Positions 10,063 through 18,189 of a stretch of 20,477 bases of DNA are shown here, in pieces. Position 1 is the first letter of the stretch; each line of letters starts with the position of its first letter. Source of the stretch: Didymodactylos carnosus (lineage: Eukaryota; Rotifera; Eurotatoria; Philodinida; Philodinidae); NCBI GenBank assembly GCA_905250885.1, contig CAJNOQ010003371.1, positions 1-20,477 of the forward strand, read 5' to 3'. Below the pieces are notes generated by a model. It saw only the letters and a list, made by a program, of their open reading frames with translations. It searched no databases and was not told where the DNA came from. A program made the translations under genes and the position numbers.

Positions 10063-10297
10063 ATGAGCGAGTTCGATGGATCTGCCCGTGATGCTATTTG
10101 CAGAACACCGCGTGAAGCTTTAAGGTAACTACACGAGTAATATTTTATGCATAAAAAATGATGAGCTTTTCTTGCGTTTTATCGCAAAATTTTTTGTTTC
10201 TGCAAAAAAACGCAGTAGAAAATTCATGCATGGAAAATTTACCACAGGTTTTTGCAAAAACAACGGACCTGAATTTTTGCACTTTTCTGCAGAATAA
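10063..10297 (+). CDS. Candidate two-exon micro-ORF, unknown
   Basis: Exon 1 (10063-10124) reads MSEFDGSARDAICRTPREAL and ends in AAG|GTAACT, a good donor. Removing 10125-10215 (acceptor ACGCAG) joins in phase to exon 2 (10216-10297), which reads RKFMHGKFTTGFCKNNGPEF and stops at TAA, giving 47 residues. The intron length (91 bp) and a frame that stays open across the junction are the only support. There is no known domain. It may be the start of an unrelated longer gene or coincidence. The hairpin cluster lies 10 bases upstream. Confidence 0.22.
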
Positions 10298-10369
10298 AAC
10301 TTTCGAATTTTGACATGGGGAAGAAAGGCCAGTCTGGAGCTCCCAGGAAATCCGGTGCCAGGCCTAAAC

Positions 10370-10465
10370 GATCGAAGATAAGAGTCTCGCTTGATTCCCA
10401 TTTTGAAGACACTTTGGACTATCTGTTCATGAAAAAAAAATCAAACTATTTGTATTTCAAGTTGT
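10370..10465 (+). repeat. Dispersed repeat R1, copy 2
   Basis: CCCATTTTGAAGACACTTTGGACTATCTGTTCATG, an A-run, and TCAAACTATTTGTATTTCAAG match 9488-9560. The plus open frame at 10315-10527 runs through this repeat and is therefore probably not a gene. Confidence 0.6.
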
Positions 10466-10529
10466 TACTGTTTCCGGACTATACTTTCACAAGAAATTAT
10501 GACAATTTAGATGCACTGGAGCACTGAAG

Positions 10530-11388
10530 AAAGGAGGATATGTTAACGGAATATTTTTTCGCTATCACCATGATACGTAGTTACGTTAACAAATAGCATT
10601 TTGACGTTATGAGCTAACTGTTAAACAGAATCCAGATGCACCACTTTGAAGTACATATTTAGGTTCTAAAAATAATCTTAACCATACTTGTACAGAGCAC
10701 TTTGTTCTTCCAGTTGACATGACCATGTCTAGTTTTAATAAAACGGCATCATTACCCCTTTTGATATCAGATGAGCATATCAGAATTTCCGAAAAATTTT
10801 CTAAGGAGTTTGTCAAAGCGAAAACTGGTGCATCATAGTCGTTTGTCTATGGGGTCGTGTTTATCTCAAAATCGGTCACCTTGATTTCTTGCAAAAAAAA
10901 TTTAAAATTCAAAAGGCGATGATCGAACCCGACCCAAAAAAAGTATGTTTTCTTATCGTCTCTTTAGACCACTGAGTCATGAATCTATACTCATCAGCTG
11001 TTGTTCTGTCAGTTACATCACAGAAATCACAGAAAAAAAACATCTTTCAAAAGCAGCTTCGAGAAACTGTGTCAACAAACATATTATCGTAGAAATTTTA
11101 TACGGCATGTCACATTTTGGTTTAATCAATAAAAAAACAAAAACTAACATCTTTAATAATAAGAAACCCTTTCTTTTTTCTTTTAAATGTTATTTTGTGT
11201 TTTCTAAAAGTACATTCAATCTCATTTAAAAGGTATTGTACTATGTAAGAGCAACACTTTTTCACATTACAGTTGATCGCTTTTTTATGCTGGCAAAATA
11301 AATTTTGAATCAATTATTTCAACAACAATTATTCTTTTAATAAGGAATCATAGCTTTTAAAGTGATTACAAAAAAACAAACTGAGAAT
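10530..11388. other. Intergenic, upstream of the membrane protein gene
   Basis: Several frames of 60-95 codons exist, but all are Lys/Phe/Asn-rich as expected from base composition. The gene at 11389 must have its promoter here or use a trans-spliced leader; a pyrimidine-rich acceptor-like TTCTTTTAATAAG lies about 45 bases before the ATG. No TATA box could be chosen with confidence. Confidence 0.4.
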
Positions 11389-12956
11389 ATGTCAGATACA
11401 AGTGCTGCTGGAGCTGTCGCACAATCGCAAGTGCGTATAGAAATGCTAACGAATTTCTCATTCAAACGACAGTTATTGATCCCATCAATAATATTTAACT
11501 GTAGGATGGTGCATGTACACCTTCTAGGCCAATGAGATTCAATGAAAATATTAGCCAACTTCCAGAAATACCAACAAAAACGTATGTAACACAGTTTAAC
11601 GCAACGAAAACTATTCTTTTGAGTTTCTGTTTCTTATAAGTGCCAGCAAACGCAAATACATAGTTGGAGGTGCATTATTACTGATGAGTGTATGTGCGGC
11701 AGCAGTAATTCCAGCTACATATATTTCAATGACTCAACCAAAAACATCAGAAACTACGGTTACAAGTACATGTTCTATCAGATAGTATTAAAGTCTCTTT
11801 TATTAGCACGCATAGTGAGATACTATCGAGGAAAACTTTACAAGTAAATCGTAATGTTTAGCTGAAAAACAGGGATTTATGCCTGATCCGTGGATTCAAA
11901 AAGAAATTTTGAGGTGGTTCACGGTGTGAACGGCAAAATTTCTCACATGAATAGTCAGCGATTTAAATGACATAGCGGTTATAGGACAAACTCAAAAAGA
12001 AACAAATCCTTGAGGTGGTGGAGTCCGCTTAGCGTCCCGTTCCCGCATTCCTTTACATTCTAGAATCTGTATGTGCCTCAGTTTAACTAGATTTTCGCTT
12101 CATTTTTAAAACGGATCATCGTTAAGTCATGTCACAACAGTATTGTTATTCTTTGAAATTCGGATGGCACCACTAAACAATTAAGAATCGAGATCTCACT
12201 TAACTCTCATTTGGAAGAAGACACTCTAGGTTATCAAGCTCAGAAGAAAAATCTTTTTTTCGAAAACTAAACTGGTTTTTTCAAACATCGTCTCAAAAAC
12301 CATTTAGACAAAAGTGACTGATAAGCAAGATTTGAATCATTATAATTATGCACCAAAGAGGAGTTGCTTATTCTTTCATTTACTTTCTAGCAATAACGGC
12401 ATCAGATATAAGCAGCAGCGCTACTACACTATCAACAACGGTAAATTCTTACTCTGTTAATTCGAGATGTTATTCACTAGTGTTTTTTGTACTACAGGTA
12501 AGTGGTAGTAGCAATGCTACTAGTATCACTATTAGCAGCAGCTCACCAATAACAACTTCAAATACTGGAATACCTTTTATATTCACTGTTGCTGGAAATA
12601 TTAACGTTTACTATTCTCAGTATTATTGTGTTGAACATTTACAAATCAATACGACAGTTACGTTAACAAATCTGTCAGTACTGATAACTGTTCAAAAAAG
12701 TCCTTCTAGTGCTAGTTTTAGTTCAATGTATAACATTTTCTGGCCTGCTACAACGAATTCATCATCCGCAGATAATGGTACGCAAATATTGTATCAATGG
12801 GGATTGATTCCGGGACAAGTAATTAGTGGAAGTGGCAGTCCATATTATGTCGAAGCGCAGTTTAACACTAGAAATTGGCAAAATACAACTTTCGACACAT
12901 ATTTTGCGTCAGCAATCGGAAATGGAATAACTTATACTCGAACAGGACATTTTTAA
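11389..12956 (+). CDS. Type II membrane glycoprotein, five exons
   Basis: Exons 11389-11430, 11505-11581, 11641-11765, 12391-12440 and 12498-12956 sum to 753 bases, coding for 250 residues in one unbroken frame. Introns are GT-AG (74, 59, 625 and 57 bp). Residues 1-45 are cytoplasmic and end in KRK. Residues 46-68 form one membrane helix (YIVGGALLLMSVCAAAVIPA). Residues 69-118 are a Ser/Thr-rich linker. Residues 119-250 are a probable beta-rich extracellular domain with sequons (NAT, NTT, NLS, NSS, NGT, NTT) and Cys142. It resembles anchored Ser/Thr-linker proteins I associate with bdelloid rotifers. No catalytic motif is seen; a surface or adhesion role is a guess. Without the third splice, translation stops at TAG 11783. 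That 625-bp intron holds repeat pieces, so a broken gene cannot be excluded. Confidence 0.78.
12119..12160 (+). repeat. 42-bp exact duplicate of 9792-9833
   Basis: Identical to 9792-9833 over 42 bases, with no homology just outside. Confidence 0.85.
12180..12300 (+). repeat. Dispersed repeat R1, diverged copy 3
   Basis: AACTCTCATTTGGAAGAAGACACTCTAGGTTATC and the following AAAAATC / AAACTGGTTTTTTCAAACATC resemble the second half of R1 at 9488-9560 and 10388-10465, with more substitutions. Confidence 0.4.
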
Positions 12957-13053
12957 TTATTTTTCTCAATAATAATTAAAGTTCAAACGCTTTTCATACG
13001 TATTATTATACTATATTGGAAGATAAGCGTAACAAAGCTGTATATCCCAGGCG

Positions 13054-13059
13054 AATAAA
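13054..13059 (+). terminator. Possible polyadenylation signal
   Basis: AATAAA lies 98 bases after the stop of the membrane glycoprotein gene. A weaker AATAATTAAAG lies at 12970. The AATAAA is inside the start of the CAATATATTG repeat, so its use is uncertain. Confidence 0.3.
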
Positions 13060-13244
13060 AAGTATCGAGTATTGGGCAATCCTACCTAGATAACCCAATC
13101 CAATACCCAATATACCTAGATACAAATAAAAAGAAAGCATTGAGTATTGGGCAATCCAAGCTAGCTAACCCAATACAGTAGTCGATATACCTAGATAACC
13201 CTATATTTTACCCCATATATCTGGATGTTAGATTTATCACATGT

Positions 13245-13550
13245 TCAAGTAAGAAATCTTGTGAAGTATCTAGATATTTTATTGTGATATTGGGCAATCC
13301 TACTATGAAATAGCTAGGTACATGTGTTACTATTATTGGGTTATCTAGATATATTGGGCATGGTATATAGTGCATCCTGATATGGTCTCAATATATTGGG
13401 ATGCAAAAAAAGGGCTGGTGTAGGGACAGTCCCTGATATATTGGTCTGTTACATCCCAATATATTGACTTATGTATCGATAGCATGGATGAAGGACGTTA
13501 CATTCCTCAATTTATTGGTCTGTCATCGCCCAATATATCGACCTATGCAT
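13245..13550 (+). repeat. Left palindrome arm of CAATATATTG copy 1
   Basis: Inverted partner of 13871-14176. A long shared stretch runs through GACTTATGTATCGATAGCAT and GGATGAAGGACGTTACATTC with only a few differences. Confidence 0.8.
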
Positions 13551-13870
13551 CTCCCAAGCGAATAAAAAGTATCGAGTATGGGGCAATCCTATCTAAGTAG
13601 TCCCAATACAGTAATCAATATACCTAGATAACCCAATACCATACCCAATATATTGCTCGATATATCGACGGTCGGATTATTCACCTTTCTGTTTTGCAGC
13701 CACAGCACCTATATATGTAACACATATACTCCATAAATTTACAAAGTTTTTATTCATATCAAGTCAATATATTGAGCAATAATAGACCAATATATTACAG
13801 AAAGCAGGATGTCTGCATACAGGCATCCCGGGGCGCAATGTAGACAGCATCCTTCATGCTGTCAACACAT

Positions 13871-14176
13871 GAGTCGATATATTGAGCGATAACAGACCAA
13901 TAAATTGAGGAATGTAACGTCCTTCATCCATGCTATCGATACATAAGTCAATATATTGGGATGTAACTGACCAATATATCGGGGGCTATAGCTCCCTACA
14001 CCAGCCTTTTTTTGCATCCCAATATATTGAGATGATATCGGGATGAACTAGATACCATGCCCAATATATCTAGATAACCCAATAAAAGTGACATCTATAC
14101 CTAGATAGTTCATAGTAGGATTGCCCAATACAACGATAAAATATCTAGATATTTTCATGTAGGATTTTCTGCTTGG
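13871..14176 (-). repeat. Right palindrome arm of CAATATATTG copy 1
   Basis: Reverse complement of 13245-13550. It is equal in length by eye and contains the exact word CAATATATTG twice. Confidence 0.8.
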
Positions 14177-14890
14177 GTAGGTGAAAGTTTTCTTGCGAGT
14201 ATTTAGGAGAGTGGAGTCTTGTAAAAATTTACGACAACTGAATATCATTCTAATAATATAATATCGCAATAGATTTGTTTTGAAAGAACGTACACAAAGC
14301 CACAAATAACTGGAGGATATGGGAGAGTGCGCATCCCCCGAATAATTGAAACAATGGTTGTTATTTTATCGCACAAAACGTTTTTTGTCATTTTACACTA
14401 CCTCAGTGTTAAATTTAAAGTGTTTTTACATCCCTCTAATGTCTGGCTCCTATTTGCGGCTCTGGACATACACGTATTTTACGTTTATGAAACAGTCATT
14501 GAAAAGTAGGACTTTAGTTATTCTTGTCAGAAATCAGAACTATTGGAGACGGGCAGAAAAATTTTGAACAGTGATCAGATCGGGCAGTGTCGAGAATTTT
14601 TCTTGAATAACATAATAGAAGGACGAGTCAGACCTATTTGGAAGCACTTTATATAACATCTTGAGGAGAAAGCATGCACTTTAGTCTGAGAAATGTACAT
14701 GTGATTGCAACGGACATCAAAGATGCAAGAATTTCTAAACAATTGAAAAGATTCCAGTTGGTCCTAAAACTTTCAGCCCGTGTAGATTTCTAAATTTGAT
14801 TCCAAAGGTTTTCGCCTTATTTAGTTAATTTCAAATAAAAGTTAATAAACGTCACACATAAGGGTTCACCTATATATTTTCTTACTTGTT
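14177..14890. other. Spacer without a recognised gene
   Basis: Overlapping plus frames near 14327-14567 use unbiased AT-rich codons and show no motif or splice support. No repeat was recognised by eye. Confidence 0.35.
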
Positions 14891-15431
14891 TGCTTTTCCG
14901 TTACAGAAAAGCTCGAGGCTTGGAAGCTTGAACTGGCACTTATTACGCGCGTAGTCCTCGAAACTGCCTTTTTGCAACTTTTTTCTCAAGACAGTTGAGA
15001 ATATGTACGTCAGACGTCACCGAAATGATTCAATCTTCAGTGACAGTCATCTATCCACTTACTGATAGTCTTCCTGACGGTGAACCAGAGTAAAGACAAA
15101 TTAATTGTCACAATTTCTCTATGAGTCACGCGAGTTTAGTGCGGTTAAATAAAGAAAATGATATTGACATTTCAAACTCGACTTATTTGAACTAAATAAA
15201 TTTTTGTTTTACAACCGCTTTTTCGTTACAGAAAAGCTGAAGTCTGAAGATCGAATCACCGAATTTTTGGGATGACGTCTGACGTATATATTCTCAACTG
15301 TGCTGAGAGAAAAGTTACGAAAAGATAGTCTGCGGACTGCGCGCTCCAAGCCTTGAGCTTTTCTGTAATGAAAAAGAGGTTGTAAACATTTATTTAGTTA
15401 AAACAAGTTGAGTTTAAAATATCAAAATTAG
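14891..15431. mobile_element. Nested foldback element D
   Basis: The outer pair, 14891-15045 against about 15233-15372, shares GTTACAGAAAAGCTC..GGCTTGG and TTGAGAATATGTACGTCAGACGTCA in inverse orientation. A second pair, 15157-15236 against 15356-15431, shares ATTTCAAACTCGACTTATTT and the AACCGCTTTTTCGTTACAG edge, also inverse. The right edge module is therefore used by both pairs, a three-module foldback structure. No coding capacity is seen. Confidence 0.65.
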
Positions 15432-15906
15432 AATGGACTTGTATAATTATTAAATAATTTGGAAACGAAAGATGATAAAGAGATGCAGCTTTCAACATTT
15501 TGCAAAACCATATATTCGAAGTTTCAACGAAAGTTATAAAATCAATAAAAATTACTTTTGTCTTTAAAGGGTTTTGTCTGAACCGTTAGAAACAGGACAA
15601 TGCTATCTTCTGAGTGAGTAACTTTTTAATTTCCGGCGAAAATAGCCCTGAATGGGTTATTTCAAGTGCTACAGGTTTCCATTAGATTCTTAAATTTTCT
15701 TCTAAAAACAAACATTACCACGAGACGCAGCGTGATGGAAAATCACGGCAGTGTTTGAAGTTATTTGTAGAGTTATCAGAGCTAACCGCACTAAGACAGA
15801 TAGGTCTCAGCGAAACGTGTACGGTCAGAAAATCATGGGAGCTAGCGACCTCTACTTAGATACTTTTGTAAAGAACACTTTGGACTATATCTAACCATGT
15901 ACCCAC
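15432..15906. other. Spacer with a dispersed repeat copy
   Basis: No gene is seen. About 15690-15895 contains an R1-like sequence: CTTCTAAAAACAAACATTACC..GAGACGCAGCGTGATGG, then after an insertion of about 90 bp CTACTTAGATACTTTTGTAAAGAACACTTTGGACTATAT. Confidence 0.45.
15690..15895 (+). repeat. Dispersed repeat R1, copy 4
   Basis: Both halves of R1 (see 9410-9560) are present in the same order and orientation, separated by extra sequence. It ends just before the second CAATATATTG element. Confidence 0.5.
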
Positions 15907-16440
15907 GCGAACGAAAAGTGTCGAGTATTGGGCAATCCTACCTAGGTAATTCAATCCAACACCCAATGCACCCAGATACAAATAAAAAGAAAGCATTGAG
16001 TATTGGGCAATCCAAGCTAGCTAACCCAATACACTAGTCAATATACCTGGATAACCCAATACCGTACCCAATATATCTAGCTTGTCCAATATATTACTCG
16101 ATACATTGACGGTCGGCTTATTCATCTTTTTGTTCTGCAGCCACAGCACCTATATATGTAACACATATACTCCATAAATTTACAAAGTTTTTATTCATAT
16201 CAAGTCAATATATTGAGCAATAATAGACCAATATATTACAGGAAGCAGAATGTCTGCATACAGACATACTGGGGTGCAATGTAAACAGCATCCTTCATGC
16301 TATCAGTGCATGAGTCGATATATTGGGTTATAACAGACCATTATATCGAGGACACACTAGCCTTTTCTTGCATTAGATACCATGCCCGATATATCCAGAT
16401 AATCCAATAAAAATGACACCTATATGTAGTTATTTCATAG
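15907..16440 (+). mobile_element. CAATATATTG element, copy 2
   Basis: Collinear with copy 1 but without the left palindrome arm: 15907-16030 matches 13051-13170, then 16025-16300 matches 13590-13870. About 104 bases (from CAGCCACAGCACCTATATAT, 16139-16242) are essentially identical to 13698-13800. The right part is a shortened version of the right arm. This copy may be nearer the ancestral unit. Confidence 0.7.
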
Positions 16441-16680
16441 AAAAGTGGAAGTCTTAACGAGACATTATCGTCAGAGAAAACTCGGCTCATCGAGTTTCAC
16501 TGAAAATTTAGTGATCTTGATTCTCAAGTAACCGTGACATATTGAGATTCAGATTGTATTATTGCATGAAAACTAAAATGAATATTCCACAGACAAGACG
16601 TGTCACGTGACACTTGATTATCATCTTATTTTCATACGTTTACTACGTATGAATGATTTTTGTAAATCTAAAAGTTTTAT
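16441..16680. other. Short spacer
   Basis: No gene is seen. It contains imperfect local inverted words such as ACGTGTCACGTGACAC (about 16598) and CATACGTTTACTACGTATG (about 16633). Confidence 0.35.
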
Positions 16681-16691
16681 GTACAGGAATA

Positions 16692-16906
16692 TTTGATTGC
16701 TATAAAGAACTGTTCGAAGAAGAGATGAAATAGTCTATTATGTGTTAGAGGATGATCATCAGTTAAATATTCAAAACGATCGCATCGTAAAATACACAGC
16801 TGGGCAAAGAATAATGGTAAAACAAACTCAAGTGAACCAGTATATCAACAGCTAATTGTCTCGCAAGCGATCTTCGCTTTGTGAAACATATTTTTCTTAT
16901 GAATGA
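16692..16906 (+). pseudogene. Coding relic, unidentified
   Basis: Frame A reads an acidic segment (FDCYKELFEEEMK) ending in TAG at 16730-16732. A +1-shifted frame continues as YYVLEDDHQLNIQNDRIVKY followed by TAGQRIMVKQTQVNQYINS to TAA 16853-16855, then a further open LSRKRSSLCETYFSYE to TGA 16904-16906. Polar, balanced composition suggests a former gene with a frameshift and a stop, or unrecognised short introns. No family is recognised. Confidence 0.3.
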
Positions 16907-17257
16907 TTCAGTATGATCCATTGAATGTTAATGTATTTGAAAAATCGAAAACAAAAACGCATCGATGAATAGAATAAAATGAGGCGTCTTGCAACTCAAC
17001 TTCGATGGATGGGATCAAATTTCTTTCATTCAGTGTTGATTGTCAGATTGGAACTGAATAATATAGAAGAATTTCTATCCATCATTTCTCTAGACAGCTT
17101 TCGCAACACCTCCCTTGACTCAGGATTGTATATACATATTAAATTACGCATTGCTTTAAAGAAAAGTAGCTTTCAAATACCGTGAATAATAGAATTGCAT
17201 AGGAAGGAAAATGAAAAAGCACAACGCAAGAAAACATGTGTTGATGTACACGTAAGC

Positions 17258-17264
17258 AAAAAAA
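17258..17264 (-). terminator. Pol III terminator of tRNA-Gln copy 1
   Basis: Seven T residues on the minus strand, five bases after the discriminator base of the tRNA. Confidence 0.8.
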
Positions 17265-17269
17265 GAATC

Positions 17270-17340
17270 AGGTTCTACCCAGATTTGAACTGGGGTTGCT
17301 GGATTCAAAGTCCAGAGTGCTACCGCTACACCATAGAACC
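17270..17340 (-). tRNA. tRNA-Gln (TTG anticodon), copy 1
   Basis: A 71-base cloverleaf: acceptor GGTTCTA/TAGAACC, D stem GTGT/GCAC, anticodon stem CTGGA/TCCAG with loop CTTTGAA (anticodon TTG, reads CAA), T stem CCCAG/CTGGG with loop TTCAAAT, discriminator T. There is no intron and no encoded CCA, as usual for a nuclear gene. A T7 run (plus strand 17258-17264) follows as the Pol III terminator. The sequence is identical to copy 2 and the two are transcribed away from each other. Confidence 0.95.
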
Positions 17341-17395
17341 GATGATGTACCAAACAAAAGCCTAAAACAAACTTTTATGACTCGGATCCCCATCT

Positions 17396-17973
17396 AATTT
17401 TGTCTAGTGTTACTGTGTGCAACGCTAAACAAGTTAGTTGCTAAACAGTTTGTTATCTCCTGTTCATTCGAACACGATCGCTTCCGACAGTACAAGTGAA
17501 AGGACCTGATAAAAACTCAAATTTGAAACTGAAACTCATAACTGATTCAACAAACACGGATCATGAGAAACTGTATGAAATGATCTTGCAAAATCTAGTG
17601 TCATCCTGTAAGATCATGCTACAAAATTTTGTGCCATTCCAGAAGATCGAACAAAATTTTGCCAATAATGGACTAGGCCTTCCATGATTTCATATGAATC
17701 AACCTCCCCAATTTCTTACAAGATCTTAAAAGATTTTTTAACTAGATTTCAGAATATCTTAGATGGTTTTATAAGAAGATTTTTTAAGATCATGCAATGA
17801 CATCGGGCCAGATTTCATAAAATGACAAATCCTGCGTGATTTTGTCAAGGTGTGTTTCACTTGGTAATTCAAAACTAAAAGTTATGTACGCCTAAAAACC
17901 CGAATACTGCAAATAATAGATTCGATCTTCCAAGATTTCACTGAAGCAGGCTCGCTGATTTCTTTCTCCATAG
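17396..17973. other. Spacer between tRNA arms, AAGATCTT island
   Basis: No gene is seen. About 17576-17835 is packed with short palindromes: ACAAAATTTTGT (17621-17632), CAAAATTTTG (17652-17661), AAGATCTT (17720-17727), and many AAGATTTT / AAGATCAT half-forms. The plus frame at 17496-17687 reads through this repeat and looks non-genuine. Confidence 0.5.
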
Positions 17974-18029
17974 AGATGGGACCCTGAGTCATAAAAGTTT
18001 GTATTAGGTGTTTGTTTGGGTATATCATC

Positions 18030-18100
18030 GGTTCTATGGTGTAGCGGTAGCACTCTGGACTTTGAATCCAGCAACCCCAGTTCAAATCTGGGTAGAACCT
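18030..18100 (+). tRNA. tRNA-Gln (TTG anticodon), copy 2
   Basis: The sequence is identical to the minus-strand copy at 17270-17340: all four stems pair perfectly apart from one G-T pair in the D stem, the anticodon is TTG, and there is no intron. The Pol III internal promoter is intact. A T8 run follows at 18106. Flanking conservation shows the pair arose by duplication of a whole gene segment, not by retroposition of the mature tRNA. Confidence 0.95.
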
Positions 18101-18105
18101 GATTC

Positions 18106-18113
18106 TTTTTTTT
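18106..18113 (+). terminator. Pol III terminator of tRNA-Gln copy 2
   Basis: Eight T residues starting five bases after the tRNA 3' end. Confidence 0.8.
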
Positions 18114-18189
18114 CTTATGTGTACATCAACACATGTTTTCTTGCGTTGTGCTTTTTCATTTCTTCATGTGCAATTCTATTATTTCACAG

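Larger units (their letters stand above)
11766..12390 (+). other. Long intron 3 with repeat insertions
   Basis: Donor CAA|GTACAT; acceptor with a strong pyrimidine tract TTCTTTCATTTACTTTCTAG. It is about ten times longer than the other introns of the gene. It carries the exact 42-bp duplicate (12119-12160) and an R1-like piece (about 12180-12300). Phase 1 is preserved, and the joined residues continue the Thr/Ser-rich linker. Confidence 0.6.
13050..14176. mobile_element. CAATATATTG element, copy 1 (nested)
   Basis: It is built of many TATTGGGCAATCC, CCAATATATTG and TATCTAGATA words. The unit start GCGAATAAAAAGTATCGAGTA occurs twice (13051 and 13558), as if one copy were inserted in or duplicated onto another. 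An inverted repeat, 13245-13550 against 13871-14176, has arms of about 306 bp each at high identity and encloses a 320-bp spacer. The spacer is shared with the second copy at 15907-16440. No transposase frame is present. It starts less than 100 bp downstream of the membrane glycoprotein gene. Confidence 0.75.
17182..17395 (-). repeat. Left arm of tRNA-Gln inverted duplication
   Basis: Inverted copy of 17974-18187. Both arms measure 214 bases and extend well outside the tRNA, covering its downstream flank (to GTGAATAATAGAATTGCA) and upstream flank (to CATCT). The differences lie only outside the tRNA. Confidence 0.85.
17974..18187 (+). repeat. Right arm of tRNA-Gln inverted duplication
   Basis: Inverted partner of 17182-17395, equal length, with a few substitutions and small indels in the flanks. 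Confidence 0.85.

Noticed and set aside
10315-10527. 70-codon plus-strand frame
   Set aside because: Half of it is the dispersed repeat R1 seen elsewhere in non-coding DNA.
12348-12956. Single-exon gene starting at 12348
   Set aside because: The start lies in the pyrimidine-rich end of intron 3 and the frame contains a typical 57-bp intron. The five-exon model gives a coherent membrane protein.
14048-14305. 85-codon minus-strand frame
   Set aside because: It overlaps the right arm of the CAATATATTG palindrome and has no coding signature.
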